In this document: piece by piece, positions 25,509 through 34,190 of the stretch
Numbering within the stretch: position 1 is the stretch's first letter
How the letters are laid out: each line of letters begins with the position of its first letter
Origin: Bacillota bacterium
GTDB taxonomy: Bacteria > Bacillota > Dethiobacteria > DTU022 > UBA8154
DNA length: 36,764 nucleotides
Reading direction: 5' to 3'
Assembly: GCA_012798895.1 (NCBI GenBank)
Contig: JAAZMI010000112.1
Span: forward strand, 1 to 36,764
Made by a program: the position numbers and the translations under genes
Notes under the pieces: model-generated
Told to the model about the DNA's origin: nothing
Database searches by the model: none
The model's input: the letters and a program-made list of their open reading frames with translations, nothing else

Positions 25509-27293
25509 ATGTCACAGGAAAACCTTATCGACACAGCCCTGGGGTTAATCACCCCCGATCTCTATCTCAAGGGTGGCAACGTTATAGATGTCTACTCGGG
25601 GGAAAAATATGAGGCGGATATTGTCATCAAGGACGGGCGCATCGCTTATGTCGGCAAGGAACATGTTAGCACTTTAGCCGGCGGTTGTGATGTGATCGAT
25701 GTCAGCGGTTTTAACTTGCTGCCCGGGTATATAGAACCGCATGGGCACCCGCTGCAGATCCATAGTTCTGTAGAATATACAAGGGTTGCCTCCCGGCACG
25801 GCTTAACCGCTATCGTAGCTGATTCTTATAAAGTATTGAAAGCGCTGGGCGTTAAAAAATTTATCGCTTATACCGAAGAGATCAAAAAAAGAACCCCCGT
25901 TAAGATATATTGGTTCTTGCGCATCTTGGCCATGGAATATCCTCCGCCGGAGGAAACATTATACTCTGTGGACGAGCTGCAGGAACTCATCAACCAGCCT
26001 CAGATACTATGTATCGGCGAGACGACCAAGTGGACGGCTATCCTGCAAAAAAGTACGTTTCCGTTGCAGGCTATCAGTATGTTCCAGGCTGCCGGCAAAC
26101 GCCCTGACGGGCATACATCGGGAGCCGCCGGGAAAAAAATCGCCGCGCTTGCCGCGGCCGGGATAAGCGGTTGTCATGAAAGCATAACCGCAGAAAATGT
26201 TATGGACCGCCTACGAAATGGCATGTACGTTATGCTGCGCCACAGCTCCCAGCGCCCCGATATTGATAATTTTCTAGACATTTTGAGGGATAAAAATGTC
26301 GATCTAAGCCGCTTTATGCTGACTACTGACGGTACAAGCCCGGCATTTATTGAACAAAACTGGAACATCGCCAGTATTGCGGAGCAGTTGATTACTAAAG
26401 GTATCGATCCTTTTACAGCAGTGCGGATGCTCACTTCGAACCCTGCTGCTTATTTTCGGATCGATCACGATAGCGGTTCTCTGACCCCGGGCCGTGCGGC
26501 GGATATCGTTGTAACCAAAGGTTTTAACCTGAGCCATCCTCAGATGGTTCTCATCGACGGCAAGGTGGTCTACAATAGCGATGCAACTGCTGAAGAAAAC
26601 AGGGCACCTTTTAGATCTTCTCCCCTTACGGGTATGCGCAAAACATATTTTGCCTCTGGCTGGCGGGTTACGCCGGAGATGTTTGCTGTCTCCGTTCCGG
26701 AGGGGAAAGGGAAAACCAAAGAAGGGGGAGAGATTCTATTTCCTGTCATAGAGATGGTTAATTCTATAATCACCAGGCGATTGGATCTGTTGCTTCCGGT
26801 TGCTGACGGGGTGATAACGGCAGGTGATGCCAATCCTGGGCTATTAAAAGTTGCTCTCTTGGATATGCGAAGACGCCGCATCGGCACGGGTTTCATTAAA
26901 GGGCTGGCCCATGATCTGGAGGGGTTTGCCAGTTCTACATGCTGTAACTTGGGCGTAATAGTAGTTATCGGCAGCAGCGACAGGGCAATGGCCCTGGCTG
27001 CCAACCGCGTCCTCGAAATGGAAGGCGGGATGGCCGTGGTTGAAGATGAGAGCATTACATGGGAGATCGGGCTGGAGCTACCCGGCGAACTGACGAATCT
27101 CTCCTTTGCGGAGGTGGCACGCCTGTCCGAAGAACTGGAGGTGCTTGCCCGCCAAAAGGGGTATTCTTGGGGGGATTTTTTCCATTCGATGCATTTTTTG
27201 CCCTGTGATTTCTTACCCTACATACGGATTAGCACGGAAGGCATCTTCGATGTCTTGCGCGATGAAATAATTTGTTCCAGTAGCAGGGGTTAG
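25509..27293 (+). CDS. Divergent adenine-deaminase-like metal-dependent amidohydrolase
   Basis: 594 residues with the AdeC domain layout: an N-terminal beta-sandwich (GGNVIDVYSGE), a metal barrel and a C-terminal lobe (CCNLGVIVVIGSSDRAMALAANRVLEMEGG) typical of adenine deaminases. Likely ligands are retained: His78/His80 in PHGHP, Glu171 (IGETTKW), His202 (DGHTSG), His223/Glu224 (GCHES) and Asp274 (TTDGTSP). The canonical HIESSM is changed to HGHPLQIHSSV, and CTDDRHP to TTDGTSP, so adenine may not be the substrate. I start at ATG 25509, 9 bases after GAGG; ATGs at 25494 and 25500 are alternatives. Its stop codon overlaps that of the convergent carboxypeptidase gene. Confidence 0.8.
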   Translation: MSQENLIDTALGLITPDLYLKGGNVIDVYSGEKYEADIVIKDGRIAYVGKEHVSTLAGGCDVIDVSGFNLLPGYIEPHGHPLQIHSSVEYTRVASRHGLTAIVADSYKVLKALGVKKFIAYTEEIKKRTPVKIYWFLRILAMEYPPPEETLYSVDELQELINQPQILCIGETTKWTAILQKSTFPLQAISMFQAAGKRPDGHTSGAAGKKIAALAAAGISGCHESITAENVMDRLRNGMYVMLRHSSQRPDIDNFLDILRDKNVDLSRFMLTTDGTSPAFIEQNWNIASIAEQLITKGIDPFTAVRMLTSNPAAYFRIDHDSGSLTPGRAADIVVTKGFNLSHPQMVLIDGKVVYNSDATAEENRAPFRSSPLTGMRKTYFASGWRVTPEMFAVSVPEGKGKTKEGGEILFPVIEMVNSIITRRLDLLLPVADGVITAGDANPGLLKVALLDMRRRRIGTGFIKGLAHDLEGFASSTCCNLGVIVVIGSSDRAMALAANRVLEMEGGMAVVEDESITWEIGLELPGELTNLSFAEVARLSEELEVLARQKGYSWGDFFHSMHFLPCDFLPYIRISTEGIFDVLRDEIICSSSRG

Positions 27294-28507
27294 AAAATAT
27301 TATGCCAGGTTTTTGTTATTAACCGCCAGAGGCCGCCTGGGAGGCCGCCGATAAGGCGGAAAAACCGGACAAAGATACCGGCCTTTTTAACATTTTCCGC
27401 AGCTTGTAGAGGTGCTCTGGCCAGGGCTTGTCCATCAAGCATTACCTTAACGCTGCCCAATGAGTCCCCTTTCTGCACGGGTGCCGGCGTATTTTCAGGG
27501 ATTTCAAATTGAATGTCGAGGTCAGCCTGGCGATCATAGGGGATTACTGCCGTTAATGGTTTGGTCAGATGTAGATCAACGGTGCGTTCCTTACCGCTTT
27601 TTACATTGGCTGTGGCGATTACTTCGCCGGCCTGGAAAATCTGGTGCAGCGCATAATTGCGAAAAGCATAATTCAGGAGTGTTTCGGTGTCCCTGAATCT
27701 CTCTTCAGGGTCGGAAGCGTCCATAATTACTGTGATAAAACGCAGGCCTCGCTGTTCAGCGGTTCCGATCAGGCAGTGGCCTGCCTCGTCGGTATGCCCT
27801 GTTTTAAGTCCATCGGCGCCGTTATAACGTCCTAAAAGAGGGTTGCGGTTGTACTGGGTGATATCGTTGAAAGTAAATTCTGTTTGGGAATGCATCTCGA
27901 GGCTTTCCGGAAAATTTCTAAGCATATAATGAGCCAGCCGGGCCATATCTTCGGCACTGGAGTAATGATTAGGATGCGGCAGCCCCGAAGAATTCTGGAA
28001 CATTGTATTCTTCAGACCCAGTTCCTGTGCTTTTTTATTCATCTCTTGGACGAAGACTGCTTCCGAATCGTAAAGGTGTTCGCTTATTGCCACGCAGGCA
28101 TCATTGGCGGAGATGGTGGCAATACCCGTTAAAAGTATATTGAAAGGCACTTTTTGCCCTATCTCCAAAAACATCTGTGAACCGCCTGTTTCCCAGGCTT
28201 TCTGGCTGACAGTAACTTCTTCAGACCAGGCAACCTTACCTTGCTGCAGGGCTTCATGGGCCAGGATTAGAGTCATGATCTTAGTGAGGCTGGCGGGGCA
28301 GAGTCTTTCAGCACCATTTTGGGAAAAAAATATCTTCCCCTGTGAAGACTCCATCAATACTGCAGCATGCGAACTAATTTCGGGTAGGGAATCTGCTTTG
28401 GGGGCGGCCCCGACAACCCTTTTTTCAAGAACAGACAGCGGTGAAACATTTAATAGTAAGACCAACATGAAAGCTGCTACTAACCTTTTTTTCCCAGTTC
28501 TGCTCAT
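27290..28507 (-). CDS. D-alanyl-D-alanine carboxypeptidase (S11, PBP5/DacF type)
   Basis: 405 residues. It has an N-terminal signal peptide (about 6-34), then the three penicilloyl-serine motifs: SLTK (73-76, nucleophile Ser73), SAN (133-135) and KTG (235-237). A C-terminal beta-domain is followed by an amphipathic anchor-like end (LWRLITKTWHNIF). It trims the terminal D-Ala of peptidoglycan stem peptides at the outer membrane face. ATG 28507 is chosen because AGGAG is 8 bases upstream; TTG 28513 is too close to it. It could be a vegetative DacA or a sporulation DacF/DacB type; the sequence alone does not decide. Confidence 0.93.
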   Translation of the reverse strand: MSRTGKKRLVAAFMLVLLLNVSPLSVLEKRVVGAAPKADSLPEISSHAAVLMESSQGKIFFSQNGAERLCPASLTKIMTLILAHEALQQGKVAWSEEVTVSQKAWETGGSQMFLEIGQKVPFNILLTGIATISANDACVAISEHLYDSEAVFVQEMNKKAQELGLKNTMFQNSSGLPHPNHYSSAEDMARLAHYMLRNFPESLEMHSQTEFTFNDITQYNRNPLLGRYNGADGLKTGHTDEAGHCLIGTAEQRGLRFITVIMDASDPEERFRDTETLLNYAFRNYALHQIFQAGEVIATANVKSGKERTVDLHLTKPLTAVIPYDRQADLDIQFEIPENTPAPVQKGDSLGSVKVMLDGQALARAPLQAAENVKKAGIFVRFFRLIGGLPGGLWRLITKTWHNIF

Positions 28508-28567
28508 CGGCAAAGCTCCTTTAGTGTTATTGGGGTGGATGGATTACAGATCTCCATCATTTTCTCA

Positions 28568-28573
28568 TATAAT
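28568..28573 (+). promoter_or_regulatory. Possible -10 box for the flavoprotein-dgt genes
   Basis: TATAAT stands 50 bases upstream of the flavoprotein ATG in the 115-base divergent gap. The -35 region (ATTACA around 28543-28548) is weak, so this is tentative. No clear minus-strand promoter for the carboxypeptidase is visible. Confidence 0.4.
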
Positions 28574-28622
28574 GTGTGATAATTTCAAGAGTAAATTTAG
28601 GAAAACAAGGAGGGAATAAAAA

Positions 28623-29231
28623 ATGTTGATTATCGGATTGAACGGCAGCCCCAACAGAAAGGCAAACACAGCTTATATTTTGGAAGCAGCTTTGGATGCT
28701 GCGGCACAGTTGGGGGCCAAAACAGAGACGTTGTTTTTACGGGGGATTGTGGAGGAACAAAAAAATCCTTTCTGCATCGCTTGTGAAACCCCCTGCCAGG
28801 GCAGATGTTACAAAGGCACGGAGTTGGAGAATGCTTTGGAAAAAATAGCTTCTGCAGACGGCCTGCTTCTGGCCAGCCCGGTTTATTTCGGGAGCGTTTC
28901 GGCTCAGATCAAGGCTTTTTGGGATAAAACCCGCCGTTTGCGCCGGAGTAAAAGGCTTTTGAATACCGTAGGGGGGGGCTTAAGCGTCGGTGCAGCTCGT
29001 TTCGGCGGGCAGGAAACTACTTTGCGTGCCCTGCATAGCATGATGTTGGTTCAAGGCATGATTCTGGTGGGGGACAGCCATGAAAAAAGCGCGGGCCACC
29101 ATGGTACTTGTGTCGGGGGCGCCGCAGAGGAGGATCAAAATGCCCTGAAAAGGGCCTTTATGCTGGGTCAAAGGGTGGCGCAGGTCTGTAAGGCCACTGC
29201 TTCTCTAAGAGCTGATCGCCCCGGGGGGTAA
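28623..29231 (+). CDS. Flavodoxin-fold FMN reductase / iron-sulfur flavoprotein
   Basis: 202 residues with the NAD(P)H-dependent FMN reductase fold: IIGLNGSPNRKANTA (3-17, phosphate loop for FMN) and SPVYFGSVSAQIKAFWD. The compact cysteine motif C-x2-C-x3-C-x3-C (Cys51, 54, 58, 62; CIACETPCQGRC) is reminiscent of iron-sulfur flavoproteins of anaerobes, where it holds a [4Fe-4S] cluster. It probably shuttles electrons or detoxifies oxygen or peroxide; partners are unknown. A strong AAGGAGGG ribosome site is 9-10 bases before the ATG. dgt starts 6 bases after its stop, suggesting co-transcription. Confidence 0.85.
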   Translation: MLIIGLNGSPNRKANTAYILEAALDAAAQLGAKTETLFLRGIVEEQKNPFCIACETPCQGRCYKGTELENALEKIASADGLLLASPVYFGSVSAQIKAFWDKTRRLRRSKRLLNTVGGGLSVGAARFGGQETTLRALHSMMLVQGMILVGDSHEKSAGHHGTCVGGAAEEDQNALKRAFMLGQRVAQVCKATASLRADRPGG

Positions 29232-29237
29232 ATTAAA

Positions 29238-30236
29238 TTGTATTTTCGCCATGAATTGGAAGAGAACGAAAAGCGTCTTTTATCACCCCTGGCTGTCTGT
29301 AGCAAAGACAGCCGTGGCAGGAGACGTTGGGAAAAGCCCTGTGATGTGCGCACAGCATTTCAAAGGGATCGCGATCGCATCATCCATTCCAAATCCTTCC
29401 GGCGTTTAAAGCACAAAACACAGGTTTTTATCGCTCCGGAAGGGGATCACTACCGCACCCGTCTCACTCATACCATAGAGGTTTCCCAGGTGGCCCGCAC
29501 GGCGGCCCGGGCTTTACAGTTGAATGAAGATCTGACGGAAGCCATTGCCCTGGGGCATGATCTGGGTCATACGCCCTTCGGTCATGCCGGAGAAGAGGCA
29601 CTGAATGAACTTTTCCCCGGGGGATTTAAACATAACGAACAAAGTTTAAGGGTTGTCGATTACCTGGAGGGGGAGGAGGGTTTGAATTTAACCTGGGAGG
29701 TACGGGACGGTATTTTAAACCATACCGGTGCCGGTAAACCCTCCACCTTGGAAGGGCAGCTCGTGAGGGCCTGTGATCGCATCGCCTATATCAACCACGA
29801 TATTGATGATGCTCTGCGCGGCGGTATAATAAGGTCTGAACAGTTGCCGCCACAAGGAATTGCTTCTTTGGGCCAGACTGGCTCGGAGAGGTTAAACACG
29901 ATGATCCGTGATCTGATCTGTAACAGTTGGAACAAACCGGAGATCTCCTTAAGTAAGAATCTCTACGAAGTAACTGAAAACCTCAGGCATTTTCTATTTC
30001 AAAATGTCTATATTGGATCTGCAGCCAAAAGCGAAGAACAGAGGGCAAAATTTATCATTAAAACGCTCTACAATTATTATTTGGAAAAACCGGATGCGTT
30101 GCCGCGGGAGATCCGAAAACAAATGGAAAAGCAGGATCTGCATCGCTCCGTTTGCGATTATATTTCGGGCATGACAGATCGCTATATTATTATGATTTTT
30201 GAAAAAAAATTTATTCCCAAACCCTGGGAGGGTTAA
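29238..30236 (+). CDS. dgt: Deoxyguanosinetriphosphate triphosphohydrolase (HD domain)
   Basis: 332 residues. HD ligands are seen in RLTHTIEVSQV (His78) and ALGHDLGHTPFGHAGE (His107, Asp108). The family motif FRRLKHKTQVF and the late CDRIAYINHDIDDALRGG (second HD Asp) are present. It hydrolyses dGTP or related dNTPs to deoxynucleosides and tripolyphosphate. The dgt-dnaG-rpoD order is common in clostridia. The start is TTG 29238, about 10 bases after GGGGGGT; no nearby in-frame ATG exists. Confidence 0.93.
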   Translation: MYFRHELEENEKRLLSPLAVCSKDSRGRRRWEKPCDVRTAFQRDRDRIIHSKSFRRLKHKTQVFIAPEGDHYRTRLTHTIEVSQVARTAARALQLNEDLTEAIALGHDLGHTPFGHAGEEALNELFPGGFKHNEQSLRVVDYLEGEEGLNLTWEVRDGILNHTGAGKPSTLEGQLVRACDRIAYINHDIDDALRGGIIRSEQLPPQGIASLGQTGSERLNTMIRDLICNSWNKPEISLSKNLYEVTENLRHFLFQNVYIGSAAKSEEQRAKFIIKTLYNYYLEKPDALPREIRKQMEKQDLHRSVCDYISGMTDRYIIMIFEKKFIPKPWEG

Positions 30237-30367
30237 CCTAAAACAGTTCTTAAAGAATAGAAAATAGGAATTAGTATATAATATAGCCATGACCCTGCAG
30301 TAATAGCTAAGAGCCCTGTATAACATTTTTTCGCCAAGGAGCAGGAATATATTTACGTACTAGCGAA

Positions 30368-30373
30368 TATAAT
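30368..30373 (+). promoter_or_regulatory. Possible -10 box in the dgt-dnaG gap
   Basis: TATAAT at 30368-30373 lies in an A/T-rich stretch; another TATAAT is at 30276-30281. Neither has a good -35, so which one drives the dnaG leader is open. A start near 30380 would give an RNA of about 195 bases to the terminator. Confidence 0.35.
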
Positions 30374-30464
30374 ACTTAGATTTGGAGTTATAATTAAAGC
30401 TTAAAGCAGAAGCATCAGTTTAATGGAGATTGCAGGTCAGATATCGTGGTTAAGATAGCAGATT

Positions 30465-30551
30465 GGGGTATGAGAGGGGGGCTTCTCAAACGGAGCAATG
30501 TCGGAAGCGTTCAGGTGGAAGAAGAAGATCTGAACAGGGGCGTTATACCTC
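30465..30551 (+). ncRNA. Structured leader RNA upstream of dnaG, riboswitch-like
   Basis: Three stems form a three-way junction. P1 is GGGGTAT (30465-30471) with ATACCTC (30545-30551). P2 is GCTTC (30481-30485) with GAAGC (30504-30508). P3 is GTTCAGGT (30509-30516) with ATCTGAAC (30528-30535), with one wobble pair each in P1 and P3. The junctions are purine-rich (GAGAGGGGG and AGGGGCGTT). The 3' strand of P1 shares four bases with the 5' arm of the following terminator, so the two structures exclude each other, as in an ON-type riboswitch. I do not recognise the class. The stems come from inspection, not folding. Confidence 0.5.
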
Positions 30552-30575
30552 GTCTCTTCCGGGATGAGGTTTTTT
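30548..30575 (+). terminator. Rho-independent terminator before dnaG
   Basis: CCTCGTCTC (30548-30556) pairs with GGGATGAGG (30561-30569) through nine pairs (two G-U) around a 4-base loop, followed by six T (30570-30575). It is 41 bases upstream of the dnaG start, so transcription into dnaG-rpoD would need readthrough or antitermination. Confidence 0.8.
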
Positions 30576-30616
30576 GTCATTAAATTTATCAAGTAAAAAA
30601 TCCGGAGGCAGTTAAA

Positions 30617-32434
30617 ATGGGGTACATTCCCGGAGATGTAATTGAGGATATCCGCGGTCGCTTTGACCTTGTGGAAGTAGTCTCCTCTTACATCGATCTA
30701 CGCAAAACCGGAAAAAATTATGTGGGCCTTTGTCCTTTTCATTCCGAAAAGACTCCGTCTTTCACTGTATCCCCGGAAAAACAAATATTTTATTGTTTTG
30801 GATGCCAAAATGGGGGCAACGTTTTCTCCTTCATCATGCAGATGGAGGGATTCAGTTTTCCGGAAGCTGTTCGCCATCTTGCCCGGCGTGCGGGGATAGA
30901 TATCGATCCCCATCCTTCTTCTCCGCTAGAACGGGAAAACAGGCGTCGCCGGGAGATGCTATTGGCAATGAATTCCCTGGCGCAAAAATATTATCAAAAA
31001 TTATTGTGGGAAACACTTGCCGGGAAAAAAGCATTGGAACATCTTTTTCAACGGGGGTTGAACGAGCAGACAATTCAAGATTTTGGATTGGGTTATGCTC
31101 CACATAGCTGGAAAGGATTGATAGGCGAGCTGCGTAAAAAAGATTATGATCTTAAATTGGCAGCAAAAGGGGGGTTGGTTGGTGAAAAGCCACCGGGCCG
31201 TTTCTACGATTACTTTCGAGAACGCCTGATCTTCCCGATAGAGGATGCCCAGGGTCGTGTGATCGCTTTTGGCGGCCGCATTCTGGGCCGGGGGGAGCCC
31301 AAATATCTGAATACGCCGGAATCACCCCTTTTTAATAAACGACGGATTCTCTATGGTTTTCACCGGGCCTTACCGGAAATTAGGAAAAAGAAAGAGGCTC
31401 TGCTGGTTGAAGGTTACATGGATGTGCTCACCCTTTACCAGCATGGCATAACGGAGACGCTGGCCACCATGGGGACTGCACTGACAGATACGCAGTTTTC
31501 CCTGCTAAGAAGCCGTCTTGATAGAGTTATTCTCGTTTTTGATGCGGATACCGGTGGAGAGGCGGCCGCCCTGCGCGGGTTGAAACTACTCAAAAATGAA
31601 GGTTGTCAGGTGCGGGTGGCTCAGTTACCCCCGGGGTACGATCCGGCCGATTTTGTGCTTAGATACGGGGAAAAATCTTTTCGAGAAGATATTTTATCAT
31701 CAGCCAAATCCTTAACCGGCTACCGCCTGGCTATGGCTAAAAAACAGCATAATCCGGATACAAAGGAAGGACGGATCAACTATTGGAAAGAAGCACGGGA
31801 TATTCTTAAAGAGGTTGAAGAAATCCTGGAAAGGGAAGAATATTTAAAGATAATTGCCGGGGAAATCAATGCATCCCTAGAGGTATTACGGGAAGATTTG
31901 GAGAATAAATTACGAAGCTTTCACACACAAAATAAAAATACTGTTATAAAAGCGGTTAAAGATAATAATGTTTCCCTCCGCGAAAAAGTTGAAAGGGAAC
32001 TTTTATCCTGTGTGATCCGCTTTCCCCGGTATCTTGAACGGTTGCACGCGCAGGAGATTGGTATTGATAGTTTTACGGCTGGCCCCCACCGGGAAATTGC
32101 CCGGTGCTTGTTTGATTCTCATCAGAAGGGTCAGGAGATAAGCGTGGCTGAATTGTTAAGTTACTTTTCTAAGCAGGAGATGCATAAATTGATTATATCG
32201 ATGGCCATGACCTCCAACCCTGCAGAAGAGACCAGGGTTGATAAGATCGTAAAAGATTGCTTGCGAAGAATAAAAACCCTGCATTGGGCCGCCGAAAGAG
32301 AGAAGCTGATTAAATCCTTAAGAGAAAATAACAACAGGGAAAAAATCGGTGCGAAGCTGAAGCGTATTCACGATTTGAAGAGATGGGAAGAGGAGCTTTA
32401 CCGCTCCGGGGAAGGAGAGGATTTTGATGTCTAA
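30617..32434 (+). CDS. dnaG: DNA primase
   Basis: 605 residues. The N-terminal CHC2 zinc finger has Cys39, His42, Cys60 and Cys63 ([12 protein letters not shown] and YCFGC). The catalytic core carries [10 protein letters not shown] and GGRILG. The Toprim metal site has Glu265 in [10 protein letters not shown] and Asp309/Asp311 in VFDADTGG. The C-terminal helicase-binding domain is divergent, as usual. It lays RNA primers for replication. A strong CCGGAGG site precedes the ATG, and its end overlaps rpoD by 8 bases, as in the macromolecular-synthesis operon. Confidence 0.97.
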   Translation: MGYIPGDVIEDIRGRFDLVEVVSSYIDLRKTGKNYVGLCPFHSEKTPSFTVSPEKQIFYCFGCQNGGNVFSFIMQMEGFSFPEAVRHLARRAGIDIDPHPSSPLERENRRRREMLLAMNSLAQKYYQKLLWETLAGKKALEHLFQRGLNEQTIQDFGLGYAPHSWKGLIGELRKKDYDLKLAAKGGLVGEKPPGRFYDYFRERLIFPIEDAQGRVIAFGGRILGRGEPKYLNTPESPLFNKRRILYGFHRALPEIRKKKEALLVEGYMDVLTLYQHGITETLATMGTALTDTQFSLLRSRLDRVILVFDADTGGEAAALRGLKLLKNEGCQVRVAQLPPGYDPADFVLRYGEKSFREDILSSAKSLTGYRLAMAKKQHNPDTKEGRINYWKEARDILKEVEEILEREEYLKIIAGEINASLEVLREDLENKLRSFHTQNKNTVIKAVKDNNVSLREKVERELLSCVIRFPRYLERLHAQEIGIDSFTAGPHREIARCLFDSHQKGQEISVAELLSYFSKQEMHKLIISMAMTSNPAEETRVDKIVKDCLRRIKTLHWAAEREKLIKSLRENNNREKIGAKLKRIHDLKRWEEELYRSGEGEDFDV

Positions 32435-33533
32435 AGAAGTGGAGAAAAAAACCTCTTTACAGGAAATCCAACATTCCCTCCTTGAAAAGGGTAAAAAAAA
32501 GGGTAATCTCACCTACAAAGAGATACTTGATGCACTGCAGGATTTCAGCCTGAACGCGGAAGTGATCGATGAGTTCTATGAAAAACTTTCCCAACAGGGC
32601 GTCGAGGTGATGGATGAGACGGCAGATGTCGACACTGGTGGCAAAGAAAATAATGCAAAAGCTACCCCGAAAAAAAGCGTCGGTACCGCCGTGCCCGAGG
32701 GAATTAGTATCAACGATCCTGTACGCATGTACCTTAAAGAAATAGGAAAAATCCCCCTCCTGACGCCGGAGGAAGAAGTAGAGCTGGCTAAAGGTATGGA
32801 AAGAGGCGAAGAGATAGCGAGAAGAAAGCTGGCAGAGGCAAATTTGCGCCTCGTGGTTAGCATTGCCAAAAAATATGTTGGCAGGGGCATGCTCTTTTTG
32901 GATCTAATTCAGGAGGGCAACCTGGGTTTGATCAAAGCCGTAGAAAAATTTGATTACCGCAAAGGATACAAATTTAGCACCTATGCAACCTGGTGGATCA
33001 GGCAGGCTATCACACGGGCAATTGCGGATCAGGCACGCACGATTCGTATCCCCGTGCACATGGTGGAGACGATCAACAAACTGATCCGGGTTTCGCGCCA
33101 ACTCGTGCAGGAACTGGGCCGCGAACCTCTACCGGAAGAGATCGCCCAGGAGATGGATACCAATGTGGATAGGGTCAGGGAAATTCTTAAGATTGCGCAG
33201 GAACCAGTTTCCCTGGAAACTCCGATCGGGGAAGAGGATGACAGCCACCTGGGGGACTTTATCGAAGATCAGGAAGTTCAGGCGCCTGCAGAGGCTGCAG
33301 CTTTTGAACTTTTACGGGAACAGTTGGAAGATGTACTCGATACATTAACCCCTCGCGAACAAAAGGTATTACGCTTGCGATTCGGTCTTGACGATGGGCG
33401 CACCCGCACCCTGGAAGAAGTGGGGCAGGTTTTTGGGGTGACCAGGGAGCGCATCAGGCAGATTGAAGCCAAGGCTTTGCGTAAGCTGAGGCATCCGATG
33501 CGCAGCAAGAGGTTAAAGGATTATCTTGAATAG
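32427..33533 (+). CDS. rpoD: Primary sigma factor RpoD/SigA
   Basis: 368 residues. An N-terminal region 1.1-like domain (about 1-60) precedes region 1.2 ([11 protein letters not shown], 97-107), region 2 with [23 protein letters not shown] (183-205, -10 recognition and melting), region 3, and region 4.2 ([30 protein letters not shown], -35 recognition). These are housekeeping sigma signatures and fit the consensus promoters seen here. ATG 32427 has AAGGAGAGG 6 bases upstream; it overlaps dnaG. Confidence 0.97.
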   Translation: MSKEVEKKTSLQEIQHSLLEKGKKKGNLTYKEILDALQDFSLNAEVIDEFYEKLSQQGVEVMDETADVDTGGKENNAKATPKKSVGTAVPEGISINDPVRMYLKEIGKIPLLTPEEEVELAKGMERGEEIARRKLAEANLRLVVSIAKKYVGRGMLFLDLIQEGNLGLIKAVEKFDYRKGYKFSTYATWWIRQAITRAIADQARTIRIPVHMVETINKLIRVSRQLVQELGREPLPEEIAQEMDTNVDRVREILKIAQEPVSLETPIGEEDDSHLGDFIEDQEVQAPAEAAAFELLREQLEDVLDTLTPREQKVLRLRFGLDDGRTRTLEEVGQVFGVTRERIRQIEAKALRKLRHPMRSKRLKDYLE

Positions 33534-33629
33534 TGGCGGTGAAGGATGTAGTGATGGAAAGGATATAGAAGAATAAACAGGGGAAAGATGTAAAATGGGA
33601 AATTTAAATAAAAAACGGCGGCAGGCCCC

Positions 33630-33658
33630 TTGACTGAAACAGGCTAATCCGTTATAAT
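33630..33658 (+). promoter_or_regulatory. Sigma-A promoter of the tRNA cluster
   Basis: TTGACT at 33630-33635, a 17-base spacer, and TATAAT at 33653-33658. The first tRNA begins 20 bases later, so the primary transcript would have a very short leader. Confidence 0.88.
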
Positions 33659-33678
33659 ATGAATTGCCCTAAAGGCAT

Positions 33679-33753
33679 TCCTCAGTAGCTCAACGGTAGA
33701 GCAACCGGCTGTTAACCGGTGGGTTGCAGGTTCGAATCCTGCCTGGGGAGCCA
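33679..33753 (+). tRNA. tRNA-Asn (anticodon GTT)
   Basis: Acceptor arms TCCTCAG (33679-33685) and CTGGGGA (33743-33749), discriminator G and encoded CCA. The anticodon arm ACCGG-CTGTTAA-CCGGT gives GTT. The T-loop TTCGAAT is present. Confidence 0.95.
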
Positions 33754-33760
33754 TTTTTGT

Positions 33761-33836
33761 GGGCCCATAGCTCAATTGGCAGAGCTACCGGCTCATAACC
33801 GGTTGGTTCTAGGTTCGAGTCCTAGTGGGCCCACCA
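33761..33836 (+). tRNA. tRNA with CAT anticodon (probably elongator Met)
   Basis: Acceptor arms GGGCCCA (33761-33767) and TGGGCCC (33826-33832), then A and CCA. The anticodon loop CTCATAA gives CAT. It lacks the initiator hallmarks (unpaired 1-72, three G-C pairs below the loop), so it is elongator Met, or an Ile tRNA whose C is modified to lysidine. Confidence 0.88.
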
Positions 33837-33842
33837 TTTTTT

Positions 33843-33918
33843 GGCCCCTTCGTCTAATCGGTGAGGACACCAGCCTTTCAAGCTGGCAGCAGGGGTTCAA
33901 ATCCCCTAGGGGTCACCA
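33843..33918 (+). tRNA. tRNA-Glu (anticodon TTC)
   Basis: Acceptor arms GGCCCCT (33843-33849) and AGGGGTC (33908-33914), one G-U pair, then A and CCA. The anticodon loop CTTTCAA gives TTC. Confidence 0.95.
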
Positions 33919-33923
33919 CCAGG

Positions 33924-33998
33924 GGGCGAATAGCTCAGTGGGAGAGCACCTGCCTTACAAGCAGGGGGTCCGGCGTTCAAATCGCCGTTCGCCCACCA
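33924..33998 (+). tRNA. tRNA-Val (anticodon TAC)
   Basis: Acceptor arms GGGCGAA (33924-33930) and TTCGCCC (33988-33994), then A and CCA. The anticodon arm CTGC-CTTACAA-GCAG gives TAC. Confidence 0.95.
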
Positions 33999-34004
33999 CA
34001 ATAG

Positions 34005-34032
34005 AATCGGGATCCTCGTGATCCCGGTTTTT
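34005..34032 (+). terminator. Rho-independent terminator of the tRNA cluster
   Basis: CGGGATC (34008-34014) pairs with GATCCCG (34020-34026), extendable by A-T pairs, followed by five T. It lies 6 bases after the last CCA. Confidence 0.88.
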
Positions 34033-34164
34033 CTATTTTCCCCGAAAGTTCCTGCAATTTTCCCCGGTATTTATCATTTCTGCCGTAAAACCCCCGGATT
34101 TATCCGTAGGGAGTATGTCAATATATAACAATTGCCAGGCATAAATTAGCACCCCCGGGTCTAG

Positions 34165-34170
34165 TATAAT
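34165..34170 (+). promoter_or_regulatory. -10 box ahead of the small membrane protein gene
   Basis: TATAAT 21 bases before the ATG, with no clear -35. The transcript would have a very short leader. Confidence 0.4.
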
Positions 34171-34190
34171 TTAAGAAGGTGGGTGGTCTC

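Noticed and set aside
30380-30575. 6S RNA candidate between dgt and dnaG (about 195 bases from a possible -10 to the terminator)
   Set aside because: The 5' and 3' ends are not complementary and no long rod with a central bubble is visible; the three-way junction explains the sequence better.
109-34121. GGGAGTATGTCAA occurring at both 121-133 and 34109-34121
   Set aside because: A 13-base match with no shared context; probably chance.
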